Shown in pieces: positions 53,373 through 62,192 of a stretch of DNA of 64,000 nt. Source of the stretch: Flavobacterium sp. Lineage in GTDB: Bacteria > Bacteroidota > Bacteroidia > Flavobacteriales > Flavobacteriaceae. The stretch is from positions 594,119 through 658,118 of the forward strand of contig JAIPAM010000001.1 in assembly GCA_021740105.1 (NCBI GenBank), given 5' to 3'. The translations under genes and the position numbers were made by a program. Below the pieces are notes generated by a model. That model saw only the letters and a list, made by a program, of their open reading frames with translations. It was not told where the DNA came from and ran no database searches. Numbering within the stretch: position 1 is the stretch's first letter; every line of letters starts with the position of its first letter.

Positions 53373-53724
53373 TATTCAAAATGGTATTTACCTTAAGTAT
53401 ATTTTGTTGACTATTGCCAATGTAGATTCCACCATTGATTATAAAAACGGGACGACTTAAAAAGGTATAATTTTCTAAAATCAAATTTTTATAATCGGAT
53501 TCTGATAATTGTTTGTTTTTCAAATCCATCGTTTTATACAAAATGGCTTTCTTGCTAAATAACGATTCATAGCTTTCAGAAAGCTGGTGCATTTCCTCTA
53601 ATTGCTCTTCAGTAATTCGATCTTGCTTGATATCTTGAAAAACTAAATCAACGTCTTTAGGGAGTGATTTTATTATTTTTCGACAGGTATCACAAGTTCC
53701 AAGGTAGTAAATTTTGTTAATCAT
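53365..53724 (-). CDS. ArsC/Spx-like thioredoxin-fold protein
   Basis: The 119-residue protein has the ArsC-family fold with Cys11-x-x-Cys14 in YLGTCDTCRKI and C-terminal NYTFLSRPVFIINGGIYIGN, which carries the conserved R-P in place. True arsenate reductases use a single Cys with Arg residues, while Spx and YffB-like members keep CxxC. A thiol-redox role is therefore as likely as arsenate reduction. No ars genes are nearby. It overlaps the EamA gene by 8 bases. Confidence 0.87.
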   Translation of the reverse strand: MINKIYYLGTCDTCRKIIKSLPKDVDLVFQDIKQDRITEEQLEEMHQLSESYESLFSKKAILYKTMDLKNKQLSESDYKNLILENYTFLSRPVFIINGGIYIGNSQQNILKVNTILNNV

Positions 53725-53831
53725 AGGTAACTTATTTCTTTATGCAAAGAAAATTCTTTTGAAGTAAAAAAGGGCATTTTTAATAAAAAATAAAGAGTTA
53801 CAATTTATATCTTTACAAAAAAATAGCAGTT

Positions 53832-54977
53832 ATGAAATTCAATACTAAAACCATTCACGGCGGACAACACCACGATCCTGCAACTGGAGCGGTAATGCCT
53901 CCGGTTTATCAATCATCAACATTTGTTCAAACAAGTCCTGGACAACCTTTGAATCCTGATTATGAATATAGCCGTGCAGCAAATCCAACACGATCTGCAT
54001 TAGAAAGCGCGTTAGCAAGTATTGAAAATGGCGCACGTGGATTGGCATTTTCTTCTGGTTTAGCAGCAACAGATTGTTTAATTAGAACCTTTAAATCAGG
54101 TGATGAAATTATTGCAATGGATGATTTATATGGTGGAACCTATAGAATGTTTACTCGTATTTATAAAAATTCTGGTATAAAATTTCATTTTGTTGACATG
54201 AATGATTTGGAAAAATTCAAATCACTAATCAATGAAAACACTAAATTAGTTTGGGTTGAAACTCCAACAAACCCTTTGATGAAACTAGCAGATATTCAAG
54301 AAATTGCTAAAATCACAAAGCAACATAAAATCCTTTTTGCGGTTGACAATACTTTTGCAACTCCTTATTTACAAAAACCGTTAGATTTAGGTGCCGATAT
54401 TGTGATGCATTCCGCAACCAAATATCTTGGAGGACATTCTGATGTAATTGCTGGAGCTTTAATTATTAAAGACGAAGAATTAGGAAACCAATTGCACTTT
54501 CAGCAATTTGCAACTGGAGGAACATTAGGGCCTATGGATAGTTTTTTAGTTTTAAGAGGAATAAAAACACTTCATTTACGAGTTCAAAGACATTGTGAAA
54601 ATGGAGCAAAAGTGGCCGATTTTTTAAACAATCATCCTAAAATAAAAACTGTTTTTTATCCTGGATTACCAAGTCATCCTTTTCATGAAATTGCCAAAAA
54701 ACAAATGAGTGGTTTTGGAGGAATGGTTTCATTTACATTTGTTTCAGGTAAAAAAGAAGATTCAATTCATTTTCTTGAGAAGCTAAAAGTCTTCACATTG
54801 GCTGAATCTTTAGGTGGCGTTGAATCTTTAGCCAATCATCCGGCATTAATGACACACGCTTCAATTCCTGAAGACAAAAGAAAAGAAATTGGAATATCTG
54901 ATGATTTAGTTCGTTTGAGTGTTGGAATTGAAGACATTGAAGATCTAATAGAAGATTTAACTCAGGCGTTAAAGTAA
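53832..54977 (+). CDS. Trans-sulfuration enzyme: cystathionine gamma-synthase or gamma-lyase
   Basis: This 381-residue PLP enzyme of the Cys/Met metabolism family has the PLP lysine Lys197 in HSATKYLGGHSDVIAG. YEYSRAANPTRSALE carries the Tyr-Arg phosphate clamp; FSSGLAATD and VETPTNPLM are further signatures. The sequence does not clearly separate cystathionine gamma-synthase from gamma-lyase, and some members do both. It forms or cleaves cystathionine in the methionine/cysteine pathway. No other pathway gene is adjacent; gdhA follows after a 223-base AT-rich gap. Confidence 0.92.
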   Translation: MKFNTKTIHGGQHHDPATGAVMPPVYQSSTFVQTSPGQPLNPDYEYSRAANPTRSALESALASIENGARGLAFSSGLAATDCLIRTFKSGDEIIAMDDLYGGTYRMFTRIYKNSGIKFHFVDMNDLEKFKSLINENTKLVWVETPTNPLMKLADIQEIAKITKQHKILFAVDNTFATPYLQKPLDLGADIVMHSATKYLGGHSDVIAGALIIKDEELGNQLHFQQFATGGTLGPMDSFLVLRGIKTLHLRVQRHCENGAKVADFLNNHPKIKTVFYPGLPSHPFHEIAKKQMSGFGGMVSFTFVSGKKEDSIHFLEKLKVFTLAESLGGVESLANHPALMTHASIPEDKRKEIGISDDLVRLSVGIEDIEDLIEDLTQALK

Positions 54978-55144
54978 TTATTTCAATAATAGTAAAATGG
55001 TATAAAATCGCTATTTTACTTAATAATAAATTGATTATCTAATATAAATAGATGAATAATATTCAATTATTTTAAATTTTTCATACAATAAAGATAATTC
55101 TATTGTCAAATTGAAATAGATTTTAATGTTTATTGATTATAATG

Positions 55145-55152
55145 TATATTTG
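55145..55152 (+). promoter_or_regulatory. Predicted -7 box of gdhA
   Basis: TATATTTG matches TANNTTTG, 49 bases before the gdhA ATG. The -33 region is poor, which would suit a regulated promoter. Upstream (54978-55144) the gap is very AT-rich, with a weak AT hairpin at 54991-55020 but no U-run. Confidence 0.5.
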
Positions 55153-55163
55153 CACCCAAGTAC

Positions 55164-55175
55164 GAAAACGTTTTC
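55164..55175 (+). promoter_or_regulatory. Perfect 12-bp palindrome in the gdhA leader, operator candidate
   Basis: GAAAACGTTTTC is a perfect palindrome with a central CG, lying about 8-20 bases after the likely transcription start. A CG-centred AAACGTTT core is typical of LacI-family operators, and the position would allow repression. The regulator is not identified. Confidence 0.45.
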
Positions 55176-55200
55176 TTAAACCGTTAAATAAAAAAATAGT

Positions 55201-56544
55201 ATGTCAGAAAGTATTAAATCTTTTGTTGAAGCTGTAGCTAAAAGAAATCCGAACGAGCCAGAATTTATGCAAGCCGTTCATGAAGTTGCTGAAACAGTAA
55301 TTCCATTTATTGAAGAAAATAAAAAATATCAAAACAAAATGCTTTTGGAAAGAATGGTTGAGTCTGAGCGAATCATCACTTTTCGTGTCGTTTGGACTGA
55401 TGATAAAGGCGATATTCAAGTAAACAGAGGATATAGAATTCAAATGAATTCAGCTATAGGCCCATATAAAGGCGGACTTCGTTTTCACCCTTCAGTAAAC
55501 TTAAGTATTTTGAAATTTTTAGCTTTCGAGCAAACTTTCAAAAATAGTTTAACCACATTACCAATGGGTGGTGGTAAAGGAGGAGCTGATTTTGATCCTA
55601 AAGGGAAATCAGATAATGAAGTGATGCGTTTTTGCCAAGCATTCATGACCGAATTATCAAAGCACATTGGTGACAATACCGACGTTCCAGCTGGAGATAT
55701 TGGTGTTGGTGGACGTGAAGTTGGGTATATGTTTGGTCAATACAAAAGATTAAGAAACGAGTTTACAGGAGTTTTAACAGGTAAAGGGATCTCTTTTGGA
55801 GGGTCATTAATCCGTCCTGAAGCTACTGGATATGGTGATGTTTACTTTGCACAAAGTATGTTGAATACTAAAGGAGATAGTTTTACGGGAAAAACAGTGG
55901 TTATCTCTGGTTCTGGAAACGTGGCACAATATGCTGCTGAAAAAGCAACTCAATTAGGTGGTAAAGTAGTTACATTATCAGATTCTTCAGGATATATTTA
56001 CGATGCTGATGGAATAGACGCTGCTAAATTAGCTTACGTAATGGAAATCAAAAATGAATTACGTGGAAGAATCAGTGACTATCTAACGAAGTATCCAAAT
56101 GCAAAATTTGTGGCTGGAAAACGCCCCTGGGAAGTTAAATGCGATGTTGCTTTACCATGCGCAACTCAAAATGAATTGGACGAAGAAGAAGCTAAAATGC
56201 TTGTAGCAAATGGATGTATTTGTGTGGCCGAAGGAGCAAACATGCCTTCAACTCCAGAAGCAGTTATTGTTTTTCATAAAGCAAAAATATTATTTGCACC
56301 AGGGAAAGCATCCAATGCAGGTGGGGTTGCAACTTCGGGATTAGAAATGTCACAAAACTCATTGAGATTAAGTTGGACAGCAGAAGAAGTAGACGAGCGT
56401 TTGAAAAAAATCATGCTTGATATTCACGCTTCATGTGTACAATACGGAAAGGATGCTTCAGGTTACGTAGATTACGTTAAAGGAGCAAATATTGCTGGAT
56501 TTGTAAAAGTTGCTGACGCGATGTTGGCTCAAGGAGTAGTATAA
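55201..56544 (+). CDS. gdhA: NADP-specific glutamate dehydrogenase
   Basis: GdhA assimilates ammonia into 2-oxoglutarate to make glutamate. The 447-residue length is that of the hexameric bacterial NADP enzyme. Catalytic Lys126 lies in LPMGGGKGGADFDPKGKSD; GYRIQMNSAIGPYKGGLRFHPSVN is the substrate site; VVISGSGNVAQYAAEKATQLG is the nucleotide fold, with Ser following the second strand (LSDSSGY), fitting NADP. A palindromic operator candidate lies in its leader and a terminator follows, so it is a regulated single-gene unit. Confidence 0.97.
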   Translation: MSESIKSFVEAVAKRNPNEPEFMQAVHEVAETVIPFIEENKKYQNKMLLERMVESERIITFRVVWTDDKGDIQVNRGYRIQMNSAIGPYKGGLRFHPSVNLSILKFLAFEQTFKNSLTTLPMGGGKGGADFDPKGKSDNEVMRFCQAFMTELSKHIGDNTDVPAGDIGVGGREVGYMFGQYKRLRNEFTGVLTGKGISFGGSLIRPEATGYGDVYFAQSMLNTKGDSFTGKTVVISGSGNVAQYAAEKATQLGGKVVTLSDSSGYIYDADGIDAAKLAYVMEIKNELRGRISDYLTKYPNAKFVAGKRPWEVKCDVALPCATQNELDEEEAKMLVANGCICVAEGANMPSTPEAVIVFHKAKILFAPGKASNAGGVATSGLEMSQNSLRLSWTAEEVDERLKKIMLDIHASCVQYGKDASGYVDYVKGANIAGFVKVADAMLAQGVV

Positions 56545-56566
56545 AACCAACCACTATAATAATTAA

Positions 56567-56597
56567 ATGCCTCGCTATTTGTGGGGCATTTTTTTTG
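56567..56597 (+). terminator. Rho-independent terminator after gdhA
   Basis: ATGCCTCGC (56567-56575) pairs with GTGGGGCAT (56581-56589) with two wobbles and a TATTT loop, followed by eight T. Confidence 0.88.
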
Positions 56598-56633
56598 TTG
56601 GTATATGAAAAGGAAAATAATTTCGTTTTATAG

Positions 56634-56641
56634 TATATTTG
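56634..56641 (+). promoter_or_regulatory. Predicted -7 box of porZ
   Basis: TATATTTG matches TANNTTTG and ends 19 bases before the ATG. The -33 element is not convincing. Confidence 0.45.
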
Positions 56642-56660
56642 TGGTTGTAACAAAATAAAA

Positions 56661-58964
56661 ATGAAATACCCATTAGCATTATTAATTGCTTTATTTTCAA
56701 TTCAAATTGGCTTTTCCCAAAACAGTCAATTTTGGAAAGGCTATTTCTCTTATAAAGAAATAAAAGACATTTCTCAATCGCCAACAGTTTTCTTTGCCGC
56801 GGCAGAAAACGCTTTATTTTCCAAAAGTCTAGCTACAAATTCATTAAAAACAATCAATACTATTGACGGACTTTCAGGACAAACGATTACTTCCATGTAC
56901 CATAGTTTTGCCTTTAACAAAACCATAATTGGGTATGAAAATGGATTGATTATCATTGTAAATGATACCGATGGTTCGATGTTAAATGTTGTTGATATCA
57001 TTACCAATGGGGTCAATCAAAATTTAAAAAAGATCAACCATTTTCTTGAATACAATGGGATTCTATATATTTCCTGCGATTTTGGAATTGTGCAATATAA
57101 TTTAGCGACTTCTGGGTTTGGGGATACTTATAGAATAGGAGATTTAGGAGCAGAAATTAAAGTATCTCAAACCGCAATTAGCAATGGAATTATTTATGCA
57201 GCAACTTCAATAGGAATAAAAAGCGCCGCTATTTCTAATCCTAATTTGAATGATTACAATCAATGGACGCAAGTTCTAGGGGGTGGGTTCTCAGGAATAG
57301 AAACTTTTGGTTCCCAGGTTGTAGCCACTTCAAATTGGGGCCAACTATTTAAACTAAATGGGGCAACTTTTACCTCTTTTTCAACTCTTCCTTTGGGTGC
57401 AATTGATTTAAGAGCAAGCGGCAATTATATATTAATTTCTACACAAACAAGTGTTTATGTTTACAATCAAAGTTTGAGTTTATCGTTTCAAATCAATAGC
57501 AATCAAATTCCAAATATATCAGCAAAATTTACTTGCGCTACAATTATTGACAATGTACTTTACTTGGGGACATTTGAAGATGGAATTATAACTACAACTA
57601 TTGATAATCCAACCACTTTTTCATTTTTAAGTCCCGACGGACCTTCTCGAAATGCATTATTTGCAATTAATGCTTCTACTAATAATTTATGGGCTGTTTA
57701 TGGAGGATATTCTTCAGATTACAATCCTTACACTTATGATTACAATGGATTAAACACTTATGGGTTTAGTAAATATACCGAAAACGGATGGCAAAACGCC
57801 CCTTATTCTTCTGTATTGGGGGCAAAGTCACTTTCTAAAATTACGATAAACCCCAATAATAGTAATCAGGTTTTTTTAAGTTCCTTTTTCTCTGGTTTGT
57901 TAAAAGTTGAAAATGATATTCCTACTGTTTTGTACAATGAAAGCAACAGTGCTTTAGAATCTTTAGTACTAAATCCTCCTAATCCAAATTATAGAGATTT
58001 ACGTATTAATGGAGCAGGATTTGACAAGTCGGGAAATTTATGGGTTGGGAATGGGTGGTCTAAAAATGGTTTAAAAAAACTTTCAACCCAAGGCGCATGG
58101 TCAAGTGTGAATATTGAACCCATTTCTCAAAGGTATTATGAAAATAGTTATGGAGAAGTGGTAGTAGATAAAAATGGTACTAAATGGATGGCGTCAAGTT
58201 ATGATGGCGTTATTGCCTACAATGAAACCGGGAACATTTTCAAGAAAATATCTCTTGGTGCGGAATCAGGGAATTTGCCCGTACTAGATGCTAGGGTTGT
58301 TGCAATTGATAATAGAAACCAACTTTGGATAGGAACTACCAGCGGATTAAGAGTGCTTTCAAGTGTGGATCGGTTTTTAACCGACCAGCAATTAATATCA
58401 AATTCCATCATTATTTTAGAAAATGGATTGGCACAAGAATTATTGTACGAACAATTTATCACCGATATTGTAGTGGATGGAGCCAATAATAAATGGGTAG
58501 GAACGGCAGATTCAGGGGTGTTCCAATTCTCTTCGGACGGGCAGCAAACCCTTCGCCGCTTCACAAGTAGTAATTCCCCATTACCTAGTAACGCCATAAA
58601 TGACATCGATATCAATCCAACCACAGGGGAAGTTTTCTTTGCAACTGATAAAGGAATGGTTTCTTACAAAGGGACTGCAACCACGGCAAGTACCGATTTA
58701 AATAATGTAAATGTATATCCAAATCCTGTTCGTCCAGAATTTGAAGGGACTGTAAAAGTTAGCGGACTATCCAATAAATGTAATGTGAAAATTACCGATA
58801 TTGAGGGAAATCTGGTATATGAAACCATTTCTCAAGGAGGTACAATTGAATGGGATACTAAAGCTTTTGGCAGCTATAATGTGGCTTCAGGGGTGTATAT
58901 GATATTTATCTCTTCGCAAGATGCAATGGATACTACGGTTAAAAAAGTGATGATAATTAGATAA
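56661..58964 (+). CDS. porZ: PorZ-like type IX secretion protein (two beta-propellers plus sorting domain)
   Basis: The 767-residue protein has a signal peptide ending IQIGFSQ and opens FWKGYFSYKEIKDISQSPTVFFAAAENALF, the start I associate with PorZ. Repeated propeller blades follow (TSIGIKSAAISNPNLNDYNQW, WVGTADSGVFQFSSDGQQTLRRF). From about residue 680 comes a type A sorting domain beginning NNVNVYPNPVRPEFEG and ending TVKKVMIIR. In Porphyromonas, PorZ is a surface part of the attachment complex that delivers A-LPS to the sortase PorU. That role is inferred here. Upstream gdhA is separated by a terminator; recO follows 58 bases on. Confidence 0.85.
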   Translation: MKYPLALLIALFSIQIGFSQNSQFWKGYFSYKEIKDISQSPTVFFAAAENALFSKSLATNSLKTINTIDGLSGQTITSMYHSFAFNKTIIGYENGLIIIVNDTDGSMLNVVDIITNGVNQNLKKINHFLEYNGILYISCDFGIVQYNLATSGFGDTYRIGDLGAEIKVSQTAISNGIIYAATSIGIKSAAISNPNLNDYNQWTQVLGGGFSGIETFGSQVVATSNWGQLFKLNGATFTSFSTLPLGAIDLRASGNYILISTQTSVYVYNQSLSLSFQINSNQIPNISAKFTCATIIDNVLYLGTFEDGIITTTIDNPTTFSFLSPDGPSRNALFAINASTNNLWAVYGGYSSDYNPYTYDYNGLNTYGFSKYTENGWQNAPYSSVLGAKSLSKITINPNNSNQVFLSSFFSGLLKVENDIPTVLYNESNSALESLVLNPPNPNYRDLRINGAGFDKSGNLWVGNGWSKNGLKKLSTQGAWSSVNIEPISQRYYENSYGEVVVDKNGTKWMASSYDGVIAYNETGNIFKKISLGAESGNLPVLDARVVAIDNRNQLWIGTTSGLRVLSSVDRFLTDQQLISNSIIILENGLAQELLYEQFITDIVVDGANNKWVGTADSGVFQFSSDGQQTLRRFTSSNSPLPSNAINDIDINPTTGEVFFATDKGMVSYKGTATTASTDLNNVNVYPNPVRPEFEGTVKVSGLSNKCNVKITDIEGNLVYETISQGGTIEWDTKAFGSYNVASGVYMIFISSQDAMDTTVKKVMIIR

Positions 58965-59022
58965 TTTTTTTTGATTTTGAGGGAATTTAAGATCCGCTAA
59001 ATACAAATAATAAAATAAAAAA

Positions 59023-59736
59023 ATGGTGGTAAAAACCAGGGCGATTGTAATTTCATCAATAAAATATCAAGAGAAAAGCTTGATTGTAAAATGCTTTACA
59101 CTTTCTGATGGACTTAAATCCTATTTTGTTCGAGATGCCTTTTCGTCAAGAAAATCAAATCAGAAAATCGCTTACTTCCAACCCTTTTCTTTATTAGAAA
59201 TTGAAGCCAATCACAAAAATAAAGGGACGCTTGAAAATTTTAAGGAAATTAAACTAGCTGTTCCGTATCAGACTATTCATAGTAATGTGGTTAAAAGCAC
59301 TATAGTACTCTTTTTATCGGAAATGATGCATTATTCTATTCATGAAGAGGAAGAAAATGAAGCGTTATTTACCTATTTAGAAACGTCCTTAATGTGGCTT
59401 GATGAACATGAAGACATGGCCAATTTCCATCTTATTTTTCTATTAGAAGCGTCAAAATACTTAGGGTTTTATCCAGATATTTCTGATATTGATTTGCCAT
59501 TTTTTGAAATGAAAGAAGGTAATTTTTCACCATTTAGCGCAATAAGTGCTTTGTCTGAACAGGAAACTTTACTTTTCAAAAAATTAATAAATTTAAAATT
59601 GGAAAGCGACATTAAAACTTTTCATGTAATAGAAAGACAGTTACTGTTAAAAATCCTAATTGATTATTACAGTTATCATTTGGAAGGTTTCCGAAAGCCA
59701 AAATCAGTAGAAGTATTGAAAGAAGTTTTTTCTTGA
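59023..59736 (+). CDS. recO: DNA repair protein RecO
   Basis: RecO helps RecA load on SSB-coated DNA in the RecFOR pathway. The 237-residue protein begins VVKTRAIVISSIKYQEKSLIVKCFTLSDGLKSYFVRDA, the OB-fold N-domain, and continues with a helical C-domain (HLIFLLEASKYLGFYPDISD). The zinc-binding cysteines of some RecO proteins are absent. Its TGA stop is followed with no gap by the stop codon of the convergent antiporter gene. Confidence 0.95.
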   Translation: MVVKTRAIVISSIKYQEKSLIVKCFTLSDGLKSYFVRDAFSSRKSNQKIAYFQPFSLLEIEANHKNKGTLENFKEIKLAVPYQTIHSNVVKSTIVLFLSEMMHYSIHEEEENEALFTYLETSLMWLDEHEDMANFHLIFLLEASKYLGFYPDISDIDLPFFEMKEGNFSPFSAISALSEQETLLFKKLINLKLESDIKTFHVIERQLLLKILIDYYSYHLEGFRKPKSVEVLKEVFS

Positions 59737-62007
59737 TTAAGGTTTTACGATCAAGACAGATGGTATATCACTCAACCAATCACTTTGAGAATCAACTAGT
59801 TTTTTCCAACTTTCTAAACTGATAATCATTAAATCGTGTTGGTTCAAAAACTCCTTTTCAATGACTTTGTTAGTCAGCAAACTCATATTGCTTGGGTAGT
59901 TATTTTCTAAGGAGTCTACCGCATTTTCAATAATAAAGTTGTTTTTTATTTGTCCGTTACAATCCAAAACAGCAATCTTAGAATCGTTATTGTAGATTAA
60001 TTTTTGCGCATAATCCAATAAAAATCCGTCCTCGGCACTAAATATTGGAATAAAAACTCGATTGACATTCTGTAGGTCCTTATTTATTAAAATCCCCAAA
60101 GGCATTTTAGTTTTTGATATAATTTGTCTCGTTCTTTCATCAAAAGGCGAGTTTTCAAATAACCCTTCTTTACCCGTAAACTTATCAATTAAACGATCAG
60201 GATTAATAATTCTAGTAGTAAATCCTAAAACTTTTCCTAAAAGAGTTCCCTCAAAAATAGACTTCCCTAATCCAACTAAAAGCAAGTCGTATTCCCCTTG
60301 ATTTGCTATTTCCACAATGTCTGTTTCTACATCTACTGTTGCTTTAAAAACGGTCGTTATTTGTTGGTTTAATATTTTTGACTCATTTATAATTGGAAGG
60401 AAACTATCGGTTTCATATTCTTCCATATTATTAGCATGCATTTCGTCACTTAATACCAAATGCATCGCGGTAATATTTACATTGTCTTTTTGTTTTTTAA
60501 CCAAACTACTTGCCAATCGAAGTAAAGACCTCCCTTTTTCATTATTTCCAAAAAACAATAATATTTTGAATTTGCTCTTACTATTGATTTCTTCAGGCAC
60601 CAATTTATACTTCGATTTAAACGCCCAATTTATTAAATTCAATGCTGGTCCAGTCATGAAAGTGGTAACTAAAGCCATGATAACCATCATAGTAAAAACT
60701 TGAGGTGTCAATACTTTTAGGTCCAATCCGATATTTAAAACCACTAATTCCATTAAACCTCGCGTGTTCATAAGGGCACCAATGGTAAGACTATCTTTCC
60801 AACTTTGCCCAACAAATTTAGCCGCCAAGGCACTTCCAAAGAATTTACCAACTACAGCTACCAGTATAATAAAACCGGTAACTTGCCACATGTAGGGATC
60901 ATTAATTAATCCTATTTGGGTTCTTAATCCTGTAAATACAAAGAATAAAGGCAATAATAATATTACCGCGACATCTTCCACTTTTTCAATAAAGATACTT
61001 CTGAATTTAGAAATATCTGGCATTATTACCCCAGTCATAAAGGCACCAAACAAAGCGTGAATTCCAATTATATTTGTTGCATAGGAAGATAAAATCAAGG
61101 TTAGAAAAAATATGGCAACAACAGGTTTACTTAAGTTTTCGCTTTTTGAATATAAATCTCCTACTTTTTTCAAGAAAGGTTTTACAAGAAAAAGCATCAT
61201 CAATACGTAAAGTATAGAAAGACCAATTACATACAAGGCACTTTCAAACGCACCTGCTTTTACAATTGCAATTACAACTGCAAGTAAGCACCAAGCCGTA
61301 ATATCATCTGCGGCAGCACAAGTAATTACTATGGCGCCCAACCTGGTTTTATGAATACCACGTTCTTGAACAATCCTTGCTAAAACTGGAAACGCAGTAA
61401 TACTCATAGCAATTCCCATAAATAAACTGAAAGATAAAAATGAAATTCCTTCAGGTGCAAATGTTTGATATACATAAAAAGCCAATCCAATTCCTAGAGC
61501 AAATGGGATTACAATACTGGCATGGCTTATTACCACTGCTTCATTGGCTTTGTTTTTAAGTACCTTTAAATCCAATTCCATTCCAACAACAAACATGAAA
61601 AGGATCAATCCAATTTGACTCAAGAAAGATAAATTTCCTAACGATTGTGCTGGAAATAATGCCATTGAGAACTCTGGAAAATACATTCCAAGTAAAGAAG
61701 GTCCTAAAAATATACCTGCAATTATTTCCCCAATAACGGATGGCTGGCCAATTTTTCTGAAAATCCATCCAAAAAAGCGAGCTACTAAAATTATAGTGAT
61801 TATTTGAGCCAATAAAATTGCTAAAGGATCTTCGAAATTGACCACCATGGAATTAATAAATTCATTCCAATGATTAGAGGGAATTAATACGGTAGATGCT
61901 GTTTTTACCGTTTCTAAAAACTTTCCTTTTGCTATAATCCAATAAATTAACGCCGTGAAACCACCAGTTACGATTATATAAAAGAAAGTATTTTTAAAGT
62001 TTTTCAT
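59737..62007 (-). CDS. Cation:proton antiporter (CPA2 type) with C-terminal UspA-like domain
   Basis: The 756-residue protein has one N-terminal helix and an extra segment, then a Na+/H+ exchanger domain of about 12 helices (about 60-450). Typical motifs are GWIFRKIGQPSVIGEIIAGIFLGP and TCAAADDITAWCLLAVV (paired acidic residues of the ion site) and LMNTRGLMELVVLNIGL. The cytoplasmic part (about 480-756) resembles universal stress domains (KILLFFGNNEKGRSLLRLASSLV; YDLLLVGLGKSIFEGTLLGKVLGF) and probably senses nucleotides. It exchanges Na+ or K+ for protons. A TATATTTG box lies at 62046-62053. Confidence 0.92.
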   Translation of the reverse strand: MKNFKNTFFYIIVTGGFTALIYWIIAKGKFLETVKTASTVLIPSNHWNEFINSMVVNFEDPLAILLAQIITIILVARFFGWIFRKIGQPSVIGEIIAGIFLGPSLLGMYFPEFSMALFPAQSLGNLSFLSQIGLILFMFVVGMELDLKVLKNKANEAVVISHASIVIPFALGIGLAFYVYQTFAPEGISFLSFSLFMGIAMSITAFPVLARIVQERGIHKTRLGAIVITCAAADDITAWCLLAVVIAIVKAGAFESALYVIGLSILYVLMMLFLVKPFLKKVGDLYSKSENLSKPVVAIFFLTLILSSYATNIIGIHALFGAFMTGVIMPDISKFRSIFIEKVEDVAVILLLPLFFVFTGLRTQIGLINDPYMWQVTGFIILVAVVGKFFGSALAAKFVGQSWKDSLTIGALMNTRGLMELVVLNIGLDLKVLTPQVFTMMVIMALVTTFMTGPALNLINWAFKSKYKLVPEEINSKSKFKILLFFGNNEKGRSLLRLASSLVKKQKDNVNITAMHLVLSDEMHANNMEEYETDSFLPIINESKILNQQITTVFKATVDVETDIVEIANQGEYDLLLVGLGKSIFEGTLLGKVLGFTTRIINPDRLIDKFTGKEGLFENSPFDERTRQIISKTKMPLGILINKDLQNVNRVFIPIFSAEDGFLLDYAQKLIYNNDSKIAVLDCNGQIKNNFIIENAVDSLENNYPSNMSLLTNKVIEKEFLNQHDLMIISLESWKKLVDSQSDWLSDIPSVLIVKP

Positions 62008-62045
62008 GCGCTTAAAGCCGATTTTAAATACAAAGATTCAAAAAT

Positions 62046-62053
62046 CAAATATA
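62046..62053 (-). promoter_or_regulatory. Predicted -7 box of the antiporter gene
   Basis: TATATTTG on the minus strand matches TANNTTTG, 38 bases before the ATG. No clear -33 element is present. Confidence 0.45.
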
Positions 62054-62144
62054 AGAATTAATACAATTCATAATTCATTACAATAATTATAAATTGGGAT
62101 TTTATTGATAAACGAATTTTTAATCAAATAATTATTGGTTTCAC

Positions 62145-62174
62145 TTTAAATTTTCTATGTTTTAATTACCTTTG
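62145..62174 (+). promoter_or_regulatory. Predicted promoter of the RND transporter gene
   Basis: TACCTTTG (62167-62174) matches TANNTTTG with TTT 19 bases upstream (62145-62147). It ends 18 bases before the ATG. Confidence 0.5.
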
Positions 62175-62192
62175 CTCGCGTTAATAACGAAT

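Noticed and set aside
54991..55020. AT-rich hairpin after the trans-sulfuration gene as a terminator
   Set aside because: The 8-bp stem is all but GC-free, the loop is 14 bases and no U-run follows.
60062..60703. Two plus-strand open frames (60062-60301 and 60317-60703) opposite the antiporter C-terminal domain
   Set aside because: Low-complexity translations without family similarity, fully inside a well-supported gene on the other strand.
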